DNA of 64,000 nt, from the NCBI GenBank assembly GCA_029210565.1, contig JARGFQ010000007.1, forward strand, positions 1 to 64,000, read 5' to 3'. Below the pieces are notes generated by a model that ran no database searches, was not told the DNA's origin, and saw nothing but the letters and a program-made list of their open reading frames with translations. The position numbers were made by a program, and so were the translations under genes. Shown piece by piece: positions 50,535 through 59,767 of the stretch (positions are counted from its first letter, which is position 1; every line of letters begins with the position of its first letter). Source of the stretch: Bacteroidales bacterium. Lineage in GTDB: Bacteria > Bacteroidota > Bacteroidia > Bacteroidales > VadinHA17.

Positions 50535-50566
50535 TAAAGTTACGAAACAGGCACAGACAAATCAAA
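50535..50566 (-). promoter_or_regulatory. Type-B TIR-family promoter (paralogue 8)
   Basis: Minus strand: TTTG (50563-50566), 20-bp spacer, TAACTTTA (50535-50542), 20 nt before the ATG. Confidence 0.75.
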
Positions 50567-50625
50567 TAAATTACAGTCTGACGGTTTTCAACGGGATAGA
50601 GAGGGCCGGCGTCCTTTGCATACTC

Positions 50626-52458
50626 TCAGATCCTGATTCCTATGATGGTAATATCGTCTGTCTGGTCTTCATCCTTCTCCTCACGCCACCGGTCAAATTC
50701 TTCGTAAAGAATGTCACCCTGCTCAGGCATGGGATATTTATTGATCTGCAACAGCAGATCACGGAGTCTTCTCCAGCTATAGCGCCGGTGACTTCCGCCT
50801 CCGAACTGGTCGGCAAACCCGTCTGAGCAGACATAGAGTGCGTCATGCGCGTTCAGGTGAAGAGTTTTTGTTGAAAAGCTGTAAGTGCCATTCTTGAAGT
50901 GATCTTCCGAAACAGTGCCTGAAAGATTGCCGGAGATCTTTCCGTCAGTGAGATGAAAAATGGCATTGCCTGCACCCGAATAAGTCAGTTTCCCGGTGTT
51001 GGCATCAAGATTACAAAGGACGATTGTCATGTCGTCTGACACGGCAAGTGCTGCTGTATCCTTCCGCAGGAATCTGCGGATGCCTGAATAGAGATGACTG
51101 AGGGCTTCTGCAGGATCCGTTATCTTAAGGATATTTACTGTCTGATCAAGTATTCCGTATCCAATTGTGCTTATCAATGCAGCCGGGATGCCGTGCCCGG
51201 TACAGTCAGCGAGGCCAAAGATCACATGACCATCATGCCTGCTGAAGAGATAGAAATCGCCGCTCACAATGTCCTTTGGCTCAAAAAGCACAAAACTGTC
51301 CGGGAAGCACTCCCTGATTGACAGATCATCAGGAAGAAACGCTTCCTGTATGTGCCTTGCATAGTTGTAGCTACCCTCCACCTCACTCAGTGAAAGCTTG
51401 ATTCGCTCGTCAATTGAGGTGAGTTTTTCCCTGATCAACGGGGAGTTTTCCGCCAGCAGGTTAATGCTGTTGCTGAGTTCATTTGTGCCCGACAGGAGCT
51501 TATGAATGCTGCTCTGGGGTTTGATGGCATACGACAGCTTGCTGATCCGGTCAGGTGATACCGGGTAGGCTTCATATCTGATATCCCGGAGTATGGCAGG
51601 TGTCAGTCGCACCAGCTCACGGTCCTTTTCCTTTTCATTATCGCTGAGCTCATCGTATGGTATCAGGCAGGGATGTCTCTTTTTACGCAAATCCTTTACC
51701 CTTCCATATGTCCATCCGTTAAGCCTTTTCTCCCAGCTCCACCTCAGGTGTTCGACCTTTGCCATGGTTTCAACCTCCTGATCATCCAGATGGAGAGCCC
51801 GGGGCTTGTAGCCCTTCCTGACCGGTCTTATCCTGTACCCTATGGCCAGCAATCTCGTTGGGATATGAATGGCATTGTCGATGTTTGACTGCAGGATCTC
51901 ATCCGGCAGATCATCAAATTCTGTTATGGTTGAATGGTTGGTGCCGGATGTGTCTTCATCCTGTTTCTTCATCTCGCGAAGGTAACTTGCATGAACAGCC
52001 CGGGCGATTTTCATTAACAGTGATTTGTTCACTCCCGTGATCTCCTCCTGTCTTATGATCTCATATCCGGCTTTTTTAAGGCTGGCAGGGATCAGGTAAT
52101 TCAGTTCGCGGAAGAGATGTTTCCTTTCCGGGTAGTGAGGGTCACCCGGGTGCATTCCCAAATCCTTTGAAGCAAGAGCATCTATATCATCCTCAGTAAT
52201 GATGCAAGTGCGGCAAAAATCACTGCATGGTCTGAGAAACAGACCGAGGGAGATGTACTTTTCGGGAATTCCGGCAGCATAATCAATCCAGAACCGTTTG
52301 TCTGCTTTCCCGGGATCGGCATATTTCCTGCGCAGTACTGAGCCAGAGGCTGACACCCTGTTTATCCTTCTGTAGTCGTCATAAAGACTTTCTGCAACTG
52401 CTTCAGCATGATGCTCCCTGAAGTATGACGGGTCTGTAAATCCCTCATCAGGCTTCAT
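50626..52458 (-). CDS. Tandem RyR-domain protein fused to a SpoIIE/PP2C phosphatase
   Basis: 610 residues, cytoplasmic. Two RyR-like (ryanodine-receptor-type) domains: about 148-212 ('FDDLPDEILQSNIDNAIHIP', 'AIGYRI') and 228-292 ('HLRWSWEKRLNGWTYGRVKD', 'RHPCLIPYDELSDNEKEKDR'). A helical linker follows, then a SpoIIE-type PP2C phosphatase from about 362 with the metal-binding Asp residues present in 'DIVSGDFYLF', 'GLADCTGHGIPAALIS', 'YVCSDGFADQ' and 'DDITIIGI'. SpoIIE phosphatases dephosphorylate anti-sigma-antagonist-type proteins. The gene upstream, overlapping by 11 nt, encodes a SiaC-like protein, the known target of SiaA-type phosphatases. RyR domains may sense a ligand. Confidence 0.88.
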   Translation of the reverse strand: MKPDEGFTDPSYFREHHAEAVAESLYDDYRRINRVSASGSVLRRKYADPGKADKRFWIDYAAGIPEKYISLGLFLRPCSDFCRTCIITEDDIDALASKDLGMHPGDPHYPERKHLFRELNYLIPASLKKAGYEIIRQEEITGVNKSLLMKIARAVHASYLREMKKQDEDTSGTNHSTITEFDDLPDEILQSNIDNAIHIPTRLLAIGYRIRPVRKGYKPRALHLDDQEVETMAKVEHLRWSWEKRLNGWTYGRVKDLRKKRHPCLIPYDELSDNEKEKDRELVRLTPAILRDIRYEAYPVSPDRISKLSYAIKPQSSIHKLLSGTNELSNSINLLAENSPLIREKLTSIDERIKLSLSEVEGSYNYARHIQEAFLPDDLSIRECFPDSFVLFEPKDIVSGDFYLFSRHDGHVIFGLADCTGHGIPAALISTIGYGILDQTVNILKITDPAEALSHLYSGIRRFLRKDTAALAVSDDMTIVLCNLDANTGKLTYSGAGNAIFHLTDGKISGNLSGTVSEDHFKNGTYSFSTKTLHLNAHDALYVCSDGFADQFGGGSHRRYSWRRLRDLLLQINKYPMPEQGDILYEEFDRWREEKDEDQTDDITIIGIRI

Positions 52459-52855
52459 TGTTCTCTGATTCTATGAATTCGAAAGGCAGGTTAACTATCT
52501 GCGCCATTTCCCTGCCGGCTTCAAGCATGTCATCATCATCCTTAACGTAGTACCATCTGGCGGAAGCATTAATATTTTGCGAACGTAACCGTGCCAGTAT
52601 CTTGCAGATATCCAGGATACACTTTGCGGATCCGGAATTGAAGTAATTAAAATTAAAATGGAAGATGACTGGTTTTTTGTTGTCATCTGAACTCAGCAGC
52701 GTCTCGCTGAAATCAGTCATCCAATCAAGTATGGGATAATAAAACTCGCGTACATCCTGGGGTCTTGACTCCCCCTCAATCTCCAGAAAATGCTCCTCAT
52801 GGTCAAGGTTAACCCTTGGCGTGAAGACTGTCGGATTTATGATCAGCTTCTCCAT
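52448..52855 (-). CDS. SiaC-family (DUF1987) regulatory phosphoprotein
   Basis: 135 residues from the ATG at 52855 ('MEKLIINPT'), the start that matches the family; an upstream in-frame ATG at 52894 adds 13 residues. Family features are 'TPRVNLDHEEHFLEIEGESR', 'FYYPILDWM' and 'FHFNFNYFNSGSAKCIL', where a Ser/Thr in the last segment is the phosphorylated site in Pseudomonas SiaC. In that system SiaA (SpoIIE phosphatase) and SiaB (kinase) switch SiaC, which then activates a partner enzyme. Here the phosphatase is encoded immediately downstream (11-nt overlap), but no SiaB kinase and no diguanylate cyclase are visible in the window. Confidence 0.85.
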   Translation of the reverse strand: MEKLIINPTVFTPRVNLDHEEHFLEIEGESRPQDVREFYYPILDWMTDFSETLLSSDDNKKPVIFHFNFNYFNSGSAKCILDICKILARLRSQNINASARWYYVKDDDDMLEAGREMAQIVNLPFEFIESENNEA

Positions 52856-53056
52856 TGGAGGCATCTGCAATATCACCGTGAGAATGCCTGACAAAGATCT
52901 GCAGGCGTGATAACCAAAAGGTCCAAATGAAAATATTTTTCCGGTGACAATTTAATTACTAACTTGAAATTCTTAAACAAAGATAACATTCTGAAATAAT
53001 TTCATAAGGTAGCATTCTTTAAAATGCAATAACGGCAATAATAAACTCCCGGGAGA

Positions 53057-56000
53057 ATGAGTGAGTCCATTCTGAGAGCACTGATACAGTTGTTCGCCCT
53101 GATAAGTGATATTCAAACTGACAGGGAGATTTCCAGCAGGGGGCGTGACGTCGTGAGGCTGTTCCTGTCAAAGCATCTGAACAATGAGCAGGTGCTTAAA
53201 TACATGGCAATGTTCGATGAATATCTCAGGATTTATTATCCTGATGTTATCTCAAAAGACAGCATCAAGGACAGGAAACGGACCTCGCTGACAGCAATGA
53301 GGATCCTTGCCATCTGTGAGAAGATAAACGAGGAGCTTCAGCAGAAGCAGAAGATTTATGTGCTGGCGCAGCTAATGGATTTTATCTCTTTCAGTGCCGA
53401 GATCACCGGGAAGGAGCTGGAGTTTCTTGAGACGGTGGCGACGGCATTTAATATCCACCAGACTGAATACGAAGATATACTGGGATTCATCCTCGAACCC
53501 CACCAGGTCAGCATCAGAGAGGAGAGGCTGCTGATCATCGACAGCCGGGATGTATCTGGCAGGCAGAGGATTAAGCACCTCCACAACGAGAACCTGAAGG
53601 GCAGGTTAATCTTCCTGAATGTTGCCAGCACCAACACCCTTCTGATGAAGTTCGATGGCAGGGAGGATCTTTTGCTGAACGGGCAGAATATTTTTCCGGG
53701 TCAGACTTATGTGTTTGACCATGGGTCATCTATCAGGGGTGCCTCTGTAAATGCCATTTACTATAACGATGTTGCGGAGGTCTTTACAGGGGCGGAATTC
53801 AAGCTCAGGGTTGCTCTCGATGCACAGGATATCAGCCTCAGGTTCAGGAACAGTGATAACGGTGTGCAAAATCTGACTATCCACGAAGAATCAGGGAAGC
53901 TGGTAGGTATAATGGGAGGGAGCGGCGTCGGGAAATCGACCCTGCTGAATCTCCTTAGCGGAATTGCCAGGCCGGACACGGGCAGCGTACTTGTCAACGG
54001 GTATGATATTCATTCTGCCGAAGGTAAGGAGCACCTGAAAGGGGTCATCGGATTCGTACCCCAGGATGATCTTCTTTATGAGGATCTTACCGTCTTCCAG
54101 AACCTCTGGTACAATGCCCGCATGTGTCTTAACAATCACGGTGAAGCAAGGATTCTGGAGGAGGTTGAAAGTATCCTCAGGGATCTCGATTTATATGAGA
54201 TAAGGGATCTCAGGGTTGGCAGCCCTGTTAACAAGATAATCAGCGGGGGCCAGCGTAAAAGACTGAATATTGCTCTTGAGCTTATCAGGGAACCGACTAT
54301 TCTGTTTGTCGATGAGCCCACTTCAGGGCTTTCCTCGGTTGATGCGGAACTGGTTATGACCATGCTTAAGGAACAGACCTATAAAGGCAGGCTTGTCATA
54401 ACCACAATACATCAGCCGGGGTCGGATATATATAAAATGTTTGACAGGATAATGATCCTTGACAGGGGTGGATATTTGATTTTCTACGGCAATCCCAATG
54501 AGACCGTGATCTGGTTCAAAACCCGCACCAATCTCGCCAATGCTTTAGAAGATCAATGCATCACATGCGGCAATGTGGATACCGACCAGCTGCTCCGTAT
54601 CATTGAGTCAAAAGTGGTCAACGAACATGGCAAACCCACTCATCTGAGAAGAGTCTCACCCGCCGAATGGGCTGAGAGTTACAGGGCAGAAAAAGGCAGG
54701 AAATCAGTTCGGGGAAATTTTCCCCGGGAACCGTTGCCTGCAAATAAATACTCTATTCCCGGACTGGCAAAACAGTCGGCAATCTTTTTTGTGCGTGATC
54801 TCCTGTCCAGGATAGCTGACAGGCAATATATGCTGGTCACACTGCTGGGAGCGCCTCTTCTGGCCATTCTGCTTGCCTTTTTTACCAGGGATGTATCAGG
54901 TCAGGACTATAGTTTTCGTGAGAACGAAAACCTTCCGGCATACATGTTCATGTGTGTCATTACAGCATTTTTCATGGGACTGATCCTGAGTGCCGAGGAG
55001 ATCGTCAAGGACCGGAAGATTCTCAAGAGGGAATCCTTTCTTAACCTCAGCTGGTTCAGTTATATCAATTCCAAGGTCATGATGATGTTCATTGTCTCTG
55101 CGTTACAGACAATATCTTTTGTTATTGCAGGGAACCTTATACTTGGGATTAAGGGGATGACCCTTACATACTGGATCGTACTGTTCAGCTCCTCCTGTCT
55201 TGCCAATCTGATAGGACTGAACATCTCATCTGCATTCAACTCGGTAGCCACTATCTACATACTCATACCATTTATAATCATACCTCAGCTTTTATTCAGC
55301 GGTGTACTGGTCAAGTTTGACAATCTCCACAGGAAGGAGGGCACTATCAATGAATATGTGCCTGTTCTTGGTGATCTGATGCCTGCCCGCTGGGCATACG
55401 AGGCTCTTGCTACTGAGCAGTATAAAAACAACCGGTTTGAGGAGAACTTCTTCAGGTATGACATGGAGATCAGTCAGAACAACTGGTACGCGTCATTTCT
55501 GACAGAGGCTCTCCGGAGAGACCTATGGGAGTGCCGCAATTACATCGACAGTTCTCATTACAGAGAAAATGTTACGGATAACTTCGGAAAACTGACACGT
55601 TACCTTCAGAAATTATCTGCTTACGCCGGCTTTGATCCTCCCCCCGATGAACTTATCACCTCTCTGAACAGTGACAGGTTTGATCCTTCTGTTGCAGAGA
55701 TGACGGAACATTTGCTTGACAGCCTGGCAGACAGATTTAAAGCTGTCAGGAACATCAACGTATCGAAAAAAGACTCAGTTACTGCTGCTCTGATAGCAAA
55801 AATAGGCAGGGTCGCATTCCTGGACCTCAAAGAAGATTATACCAATAAGAGGCTCAGGGAGATAGTCCTTGATGAGTACAATACGGAGAAGAGTATTGAG
55901 ACGCGCGGGAAGATCATTCAGAAATATGAGCCGGCTTACATGAAACCTGTCTCAAATTACGGCCGGGCACATTTTTATGCATCGTACAAGAAGATCGGTA

Positions 56001-56158
56001 ACATGTCGATTGACACCTTCCGCTTCAATATCATTGTCCTCTGGCTTGTCTCCCTGGCACTTTACCTGGCCCTCTATTTTAAGCTCTTCAAGAAAGTTAC
56101 CGGCTCCGGGTTCAGCTTCAGGGTACTCCGGAGAAGGCAAGTTATCAGGCGCCAGTAA
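53057..56158 (+). CDS. TerB-like domain fused to an ABCG-type ABC exporter
   Basis: 1033 residues. Residues about 1-150 are an all-helical TerB-like domain ('LIQLFALISDIQTDREISSR', 'AEITGKELEFLETVATAFNI'). About 155-255 is a beta-rich, FHA-like segment. The ABC ATPase has Walker A at 287-295 ('GGSGVGKST'), a signature 'ISGGQRKRLNIA' near 395 and Walker B with Asp419 ('TILFVDEPTSGLSSVD'). The ABC2-type membrane domain starts near 590, with five TM helices to about 765 and a final one near 1000. A long helical extracytoplasmic insert lies in between. The order ATPase-then-membrane domain is that of ABCG half-transporters. It is divergent from the SiaC/phosphatase pair, with 162-201 bp between starts. 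Substrate unknown. Confidence 0.88.
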   Translation: MSESILRALIQLFALISDIQTDREISSRGRDVVRLFLSKHLNNEQVLKYMAMFDEYLRIYYPDVISKDSIKDRKRTSLTAMRILAICEKINEELQQKQKIYVLAQLMDFISFSAEITGKELEFLETVATAFNIHQTEYEDILGFILEPHQVSIREERLLIIDSRDVSGRQRIKHLHNENLKGRLIFLNVASTNTLLMKFDGREDLLLNGQNIFPGQTYVFDHGSSIRGASVNAIYYNDVAEVFTGAEFKLRVALDAQDISLRFRNSDNGVQNLTIHEESGKLVGIMGGSGVGKSTLLNLLSGIARPDTGSVLVNGYDIHSAEGKEHLKGVIGFVPQDDLLYEDLTVFQNLWYNARMCLNNHGEARILEEVESILRDLDLYEIRDLRVGSPVNKIISGGQRKRLNIALELIREPTILFVDEPTSGLSSVDAELVMTMLKEQTYKGRLVITTIHQPGSDIYKMFDRIMILDRGGYLIFYGNPNETVIWFKTRTNLANALEDQCITCGNVDTDQLLRIIESKVVNEHGKPTHLRRVSPAEWAESYRAEKGRKSVRGNFPREPLPANKYSIPGLAKQSAIFFVRDLLSRIADRQYMLVTLLGAPLLAILLAFFTRDVSGQDYSFRENENLPAYMFMCVITAFFMGLILSAEEIVKDRKILKRESFLNLSWFSYINSKVMMMFIVSALQTISFVIAGNLILGIKGMTLTYWIVLFSSSCLANLIGLNISSAFNSVATIYILIPFIIIPQLLFSGVLVKFDNLHRKEGTINEYVPVLGDLMPARWAYEALATEQYKNNRFEENFFRYDMEISQNNWYASFLTEALRRDLWECRNYIDSSHYRENVTDNFGKLTRYLQKLSAYAGFDPPPDELITSLNSDRFDPSVAEMTEHLLDSLADRFKAVRNINVSKKDSVTAALIAKIGRVAFLDLKEDYTNKRLREIVLDEYNTEKSIETRGKIIQKYEPAYMKPVSNYGRAHFYASYKKIGNMSIDTFRFNIIVLWLVSLALYLALYFKLFKKVTGSGFSFRVLRRRQVIRRQ

Positions 56159-56277
56159 GAAAAACCTCTCATGCCATTATGTGTCAGCCAATCATTGAGC
56201 CTATGCTTATGAGGCCTGCTTATAATGCTCCCCGGACAATGAACCGGGCTATGCGGGTCGCCATCACAAAATACGGG

Positions 56278-56970
56278 TCAATCCTTATGATTAAGGATTT
56301 TGTTGCAGTAGTCAGCAAGCTTCCGGACTCCTTCGGGCGAATTGAAATCGATCTTTTCCCTGTCCATAAACAGCCTCAGTTCATTCTCATAGTCGCGGAA
56401 GAGTTTCAGGCACTGCCTGTCATTACTGAATTTTTCAAACTGCCCGTTCTTTTCAACCCAGAATAGTGACGCCGGCCTTATCTCGCCGTTGGGCGGGATA
56501 TCTATGTAAGCCACCTTGCCATGGAAGTTGTTGAGCTCAAACCTGCTGTACTTGGTGGGACCGGTTGACCTGGAATTCACCCCATAGCCTACATCACTGC
56601 CCTTTGGAAGAAAAGTGCTCTTGTTCTGAATATAGAAATTGACCGGTCCGGCCGACAGCAACTCATAAAATATACCGCCGATGGGGATGAAGATCCTGTC
56701 TCCAATGTATATTGTATCAATGAGGTCGGGATCCCTCGAGTACCTGTAGATGCCGTTGAGATGGGTAACCATCATTTGCTCCAGCATGTTGTAATTGAGC
56801 AGGGTGGAGAAGGTTTCACCGGTTTTCATTACCACCACTCCCTCCCTGAATTCAGGAAAAAGAAAGTGCGGAAGAGGGTTCTCATCACCTTCCTGTGCAG
56901 ATACTGCGGGGTGAAACAACAGAAGCATCACAGAGAGTGATAGAAAGTATTTCAAATGTTCAGTCTTCAT
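56278..56970 (-). CDS. Secreted protein of unknown function
   Basis: 230 residues with a signal peptide ending 'PAVSAQEG'. The mature part has beta-strand segments ('PEFREGVVVMKTGETFSTLL', 'IYIGDRIFIPIGGIFYELL') and an Arg/Lys-rich helical C-terminus ('LFRDYENELRLFMDREKI'). This is the profile of Bacteroidetes proteins of unknown function that begin with a 'F.G.V.lk.G' motif. No catalytic motif seen. It stands alone, convergent with the ABC gene (119 bp between stops). Confidence 0.7.
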   Translation of the reverse strand: MKTEHLKYFLSLSVMLLLFHPAVSAQEGDENPLPHFLFPEFREGVVVMKTGETFSTLLNYNMLEQMMVTHLNGIYRYSRDPDLIDTIYIGDRIFIPIGGIFYELLSAGPVNFYIQNKSTFLPKGSDVGYGVNSRSTGPTKYSRFELNNFHGKVAYIDIPPNGEIRPASLFWVEKNGQFEKFSNDRQCLKLFRDYENELRLFMDREKIDFNSPEGVRKLADYCNKILNHKD

Positions 56971-57023
56971 ATCGGCTATATGTTAATACAAAAGTAAGAG
57001 ATTCCCGAAATAAACAGACAAGT

Positions 57024-57052
57024 CAGCCCGCGGCCATCTGCGCCGCGGGCTG
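57024..57052 (-). terminator. GC-rich hairpin after the prolyl oligopeptidase gene
   Basis: CAGCCCGCGG (57024-57033) pairs with CCGCGGGCTG (57043-57052), a perfect 10-bp stem. The T-tract on the minus strand is weak (ACTTGTCTGTTT), so termination is likely but not certain. Confidence 0.55.
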
Positions 57053-57092
57053 AAAGAATATGCCTGATCTGTTACTGTTCCGTGACCGGCAG

Positions 57093-59261
57093 CTATCTGA
57101 TCTTCTTGATCCCCATATTCCACAGGGTGAAGCTGTAGAGGTCGGCGGTCACCTCGATGCGCTTGTTTACCGGGGTGCCGGCGCCGTGACCCGCGCTTGT
57201 CTCGATACGGATGAGTACCGGGTTTTGCCCTGCCTGTTTTGCCTGCAGATGAGAGGCAAACTTGAATGAGTGGGCCGGTACCACCCTGTCGTCGTGGTCG
57301 GAGGTTGTCACCAGCGTTGCCGGGTAGGCAGTGCCTTCCACAACATTATGCACTGGAGAATACTCCAGCAGGTAGCTGAACATCCCGGGACTCTCGTCGG
57401 CGGTGCCGTAGTCATAGGCCCATCCTGCTCCGGCAGTGAACTTGTGGTATCTGAGCATGTCAAGCACACCGACAGCCGGGAGGGCCACCCTGAAGAGCTC
57501 AGGCCTCTGTGTCATGACCGCCCCGACAAGCAGTCCGCCGTTGGAGCCGCCCTTCACGGCAAGGTACTCTGATGAGGTGTATCCGTTTTCAATGAGATAT
57601 TCTGCAGCAGCGATGAAATCGTCAAATACATTCTGCTTGTTCATTTTTGTTCCGGCCAGGTGCCATTTTTCACCGTATTCACCTCCTCCGCGGATGTTCG
57701 GCACCGCATAGATGCCTCCCATCTCCAGCCAGCAGGCAACGGAGATCGAAAACTCCGGAGTCTCACTACTACCGAAACCGCCGTAGCCAAAAAGGAGTGT
57801 GGGGTTCTTTCCGTTGAGCTCAGCATCCTTACCGTGAGTTATGATCATGGGTACCCGGGTTCCGTCCTTCGAGGTGTAGAATACCTGTTCCGAGACATAA
57901 TCTTCACTTTTGAACATAACCGCCGGCTTCTTGTATTCAGCGGTTTCCCCGGTCTGGGGATCGAGCTTATATATTGTTGAAGGATTGGTATAGTTGCTGA
58001 ATGAGAAATAAATGTCCCTGTCTTCTTTTCTTCCGTAGAATCCTCCTGCGGAGCCAATGCCCGGCAGTTCAATCTCCCTGACAAGCGTGCCGTCCATGTC
58101 ATATTGTTTCACGTCTGAAATGGCATCCTTAAGGTAATGGGCAAAGAAGTAACCGGCTCCTGTTGAAGGCTGGAGAACATTCTCCGTTTCCGGGATGAAA
58201 TCTATCCAGTTCTCCGGTCCGGGCTTTGAGGCGTCAACGGTCACAACCTTCCCGTTGGGAGCATTCATGTTTGTATAGATGAAGAGCCTGGAGCCGTTGC
58301 TCTCAATAATGCGACTTTCGCTGTCGAAATCGGGTACTATCACGGTGAAGTCACGCTGGTTACGCTTCAGGTCCTTGATATATAGTTCGTTGCCAGTGGT
58401 GGAGATCTGTGCGGTCACCACCAGGAAACGCTGGTCGTCAGTTACATAGCCACCAACGTACCTCCTTTTCTTATCTCCCCCGAAGACGAGTTGGTCTTCA
58501 GACTGAGGGGTACCCACCTTATGCCAAAAGAGTCTGTGGTGATCGGTCATGGCAGAAAGTTCGCTGCCCTCGGGCTTTTCATATGTTGAATAGAAAAAAC
58601 CGTCGTTGCCAAGCCAGGATATACCCGAAAACTTGATATCGACGAGAGTATCACCTATAATTTCCCTGGTATTCACATCGAGGGTGATCACCTTACGCCA
58701 GTCGGAGCCCCCCTCCGAGATTGCATATGCCATTCTGGTGCCGTCTTTGGAGAAGCCCATCTCCCTTAGCGAAGTGGTACCGTCTGCCGAGAAGGTGTTG
58801 GGGTCGAGGAATATATCGGGTTCTTCTCCCTCTTTCTGTCGGTAGAGGACATCCTGGTTCTGGAGGCCGTCATTTTTGGTGAAGTAGGTATAATCACCCC
58901 TCGTGAAGGGCATGCCGTACTTCTCATAGTTGAACATCTCTGTCAGACGGTCCCTGATCTGCCCGCGGCAGGGTATGTTTTCGAGATATTCGAAGGTAAC
59001 CGCATTCTGGGCCCTGACCCATGCTGCGGTCTCGTCCGACATATCATCCTCGAGCCAGCGGTACGGATCGGCCACCGGGGTCCCGAAGATAGTATCGACA
59101 ACATCGCCTTTCAGGGTCTCGGGATAGGCAATTTTATTGCCGGAGTTACTGCTGCAGGAAGCGATCATTATCATGATAATTGCAGTTGAAATAGTGATGA
59201 ATCCGGCTTTTAAGCCTTGATGACTGGATTTGAACATGAGTAATAATTTTAATGATTGCAC
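57093..59261 (-). CDS. Prolyl oligopeptidase family (S9A) lipoprotein
   Basis: 722 residues; an internal ATG at 59237 (then 714) gives a more normal signal peptide and may be the real start. The lipobox is 'MIASCSS'. The N-terminal 'YPETLKGDVVDTIFGTPVAD' and 'DPYRWLEDDMSDETAAWV' are typical of prolyl endopeptidases. A seven-bladed propeller follows, then the hydrolase domain with Ser573 in 'KGGSNGGLLVGA', an Asp in 'TTSDHDDRVVP' and a His in 'ETSAGHGAGT'. The enzyme cleaves short peptides after proline, here in the periplasm. Length is normal for the family. Confidence 0.93.
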   Translation of the reverse strand: MQSLKLLLMFKSSHQGLKAGFITISTAIIMIMIASCSSNSGNKIAYPETLKGDVVDTIFGTPVADPYRWLEDDMSDETAAWVRAQNAVTFEYLENIPCRGQIRDRLTEMFNYEKYGMPFTRGDYTYFTKNDGLQNQDVLYRQKEGEEPDIFLDPNTFSADGTTSLREMGFSKDGTRMAYAISEGGSDWRKVITLDVNTREIIGDTLVDIKFSGISWLGNDGFFYSTYEKPEGSELSAMTDHHRLFWHKVGTPQSEDQLVFGGDKKRRYVGGYVTDDQRFLVVTAQISTTGNELYIKDLKRNQRDFTVIVPDFDSESRIIESNGSRLFIYTNMNAPNGKVVTVDASKPGPENWIDFIPETENVLQPSTGAGYFFAHYLKDAISDVKQYDMDGTLVREIELPGIGSAGGFYGRKEDRDIYFSFSNYTNPSTIYKLDPQTGETAEYKKPAVMFKSEDYVSEQVFYTSKDGTRVPMIITHGKDAELNGKNPTLLFGYGGFGSSETPEFSISVACWLEMGGIYAVPNIRGGGEYGEKWHLAGTKMNKQNVFDDFIAAAEYLIENGYTSSEYLAVKGGSNGGLLVGAVMTQRPELFRVALPAVGVLDMLRYHKFTAGAGWAYDYGTADESPGMFSYLLEYSPVHNVVEGTAYPATLVTTSDHDDRVVPAHSFKFASHLQAKQAGQNPVLIRIETSAGHGAGTPVNKRIEVTADLYSFTLWNMGIKKIR

Positions 59262-59346
59262 AATATTATGGAATTTTTATTCACCTGATACTTAATAATA
59301 ACCTGTTTCTTAAGTTTACTATAATAAGAAGGCAAGCAAAATTACA

Positions 59347-59727
59347 ATGAAGAATCCAAAGTCAACAATCAGTCTTTTGTTCTTATTCTTTCTTCTGTTT
59401 TCGTCATGTGACAAAGGGGAGATCCTGGTAGAAACAGGAGATCTGTCAGATATTCTTACCACAACGGCAAAGATTACCGGCAATGTGATATGCATTGGTG
59501 ATGGGATAAAACATTACGGACACTGTTATTCCGTAACTCCGGGCCCCACGGTCCTGGATTTAAAGACAGAGTACTACGCAGCCATCGGAGTAGGAACCTA
59601 TACGAGTTTCCTGCAGGGGCTTGAACCGGGAACCAGATATTATATCAGGGCCTACGGGAGGCGCGACAACATTATCGCTTACGGTACAGAGGTCAGTTTT
59701 ACCACTGCCTCCCCTGTCACTCCATAA
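59347..59727 (+). CDS. Small fibronectin-III-like lipoprotein
   Basis: 126 residues. The lipoprotein signal ends at 'LLFSSCDK' (Cys21). The rest is one beta-sandwich unit of the fibronectin-III-like type seen in many Bacteroidetes surface proteins: 'TTTAKITGNVICIG', 'GHCYSVTPGPTV', 'GLEPGTRYYIRAYG', 'VSFTTASP'. Divergent from the prolyl oligopeptidase gene and convergent with the PKD protein. Normally this fold appears in tandem in longer proteins, so this may be a short surface protein or a truncated copy. Confidence 0.75.
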   Translation: MKNPKSTISLLFLFFLLFSSCDKGEILVETGDLSDILTTTAKITGNVICIGDGIKHYGHCYSVTPGPTVLDLKTEYYAAIGVGTYTSFLQGLEPGTRYYIRAYGRRDNIIAYGTEVSFTTASPVTP

Positions 59728-59767
59728 TCAGTCGTGTAAGCCTGATTTTCAATACCGGTTTACCGGA

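Noticed and set aside
9002..52855. Calling the TIR array a CBASS, Thoeris or prophage defence island
   Set aside because: No cyclic-nucleotide synthase, ThsA-like effector, integrase or phage gene was seen near it; only the TIR domain itself points to immunity.
56159..56277. Minus-strand reading 'DPYFVMATRIARFIVRGAL' that looks like a membrane-protein tail
   Set aside because: Only about 19 codons before a stop, with no start and no recognisable family; the plus strand is equally protein-like. Not enough to call a relic.
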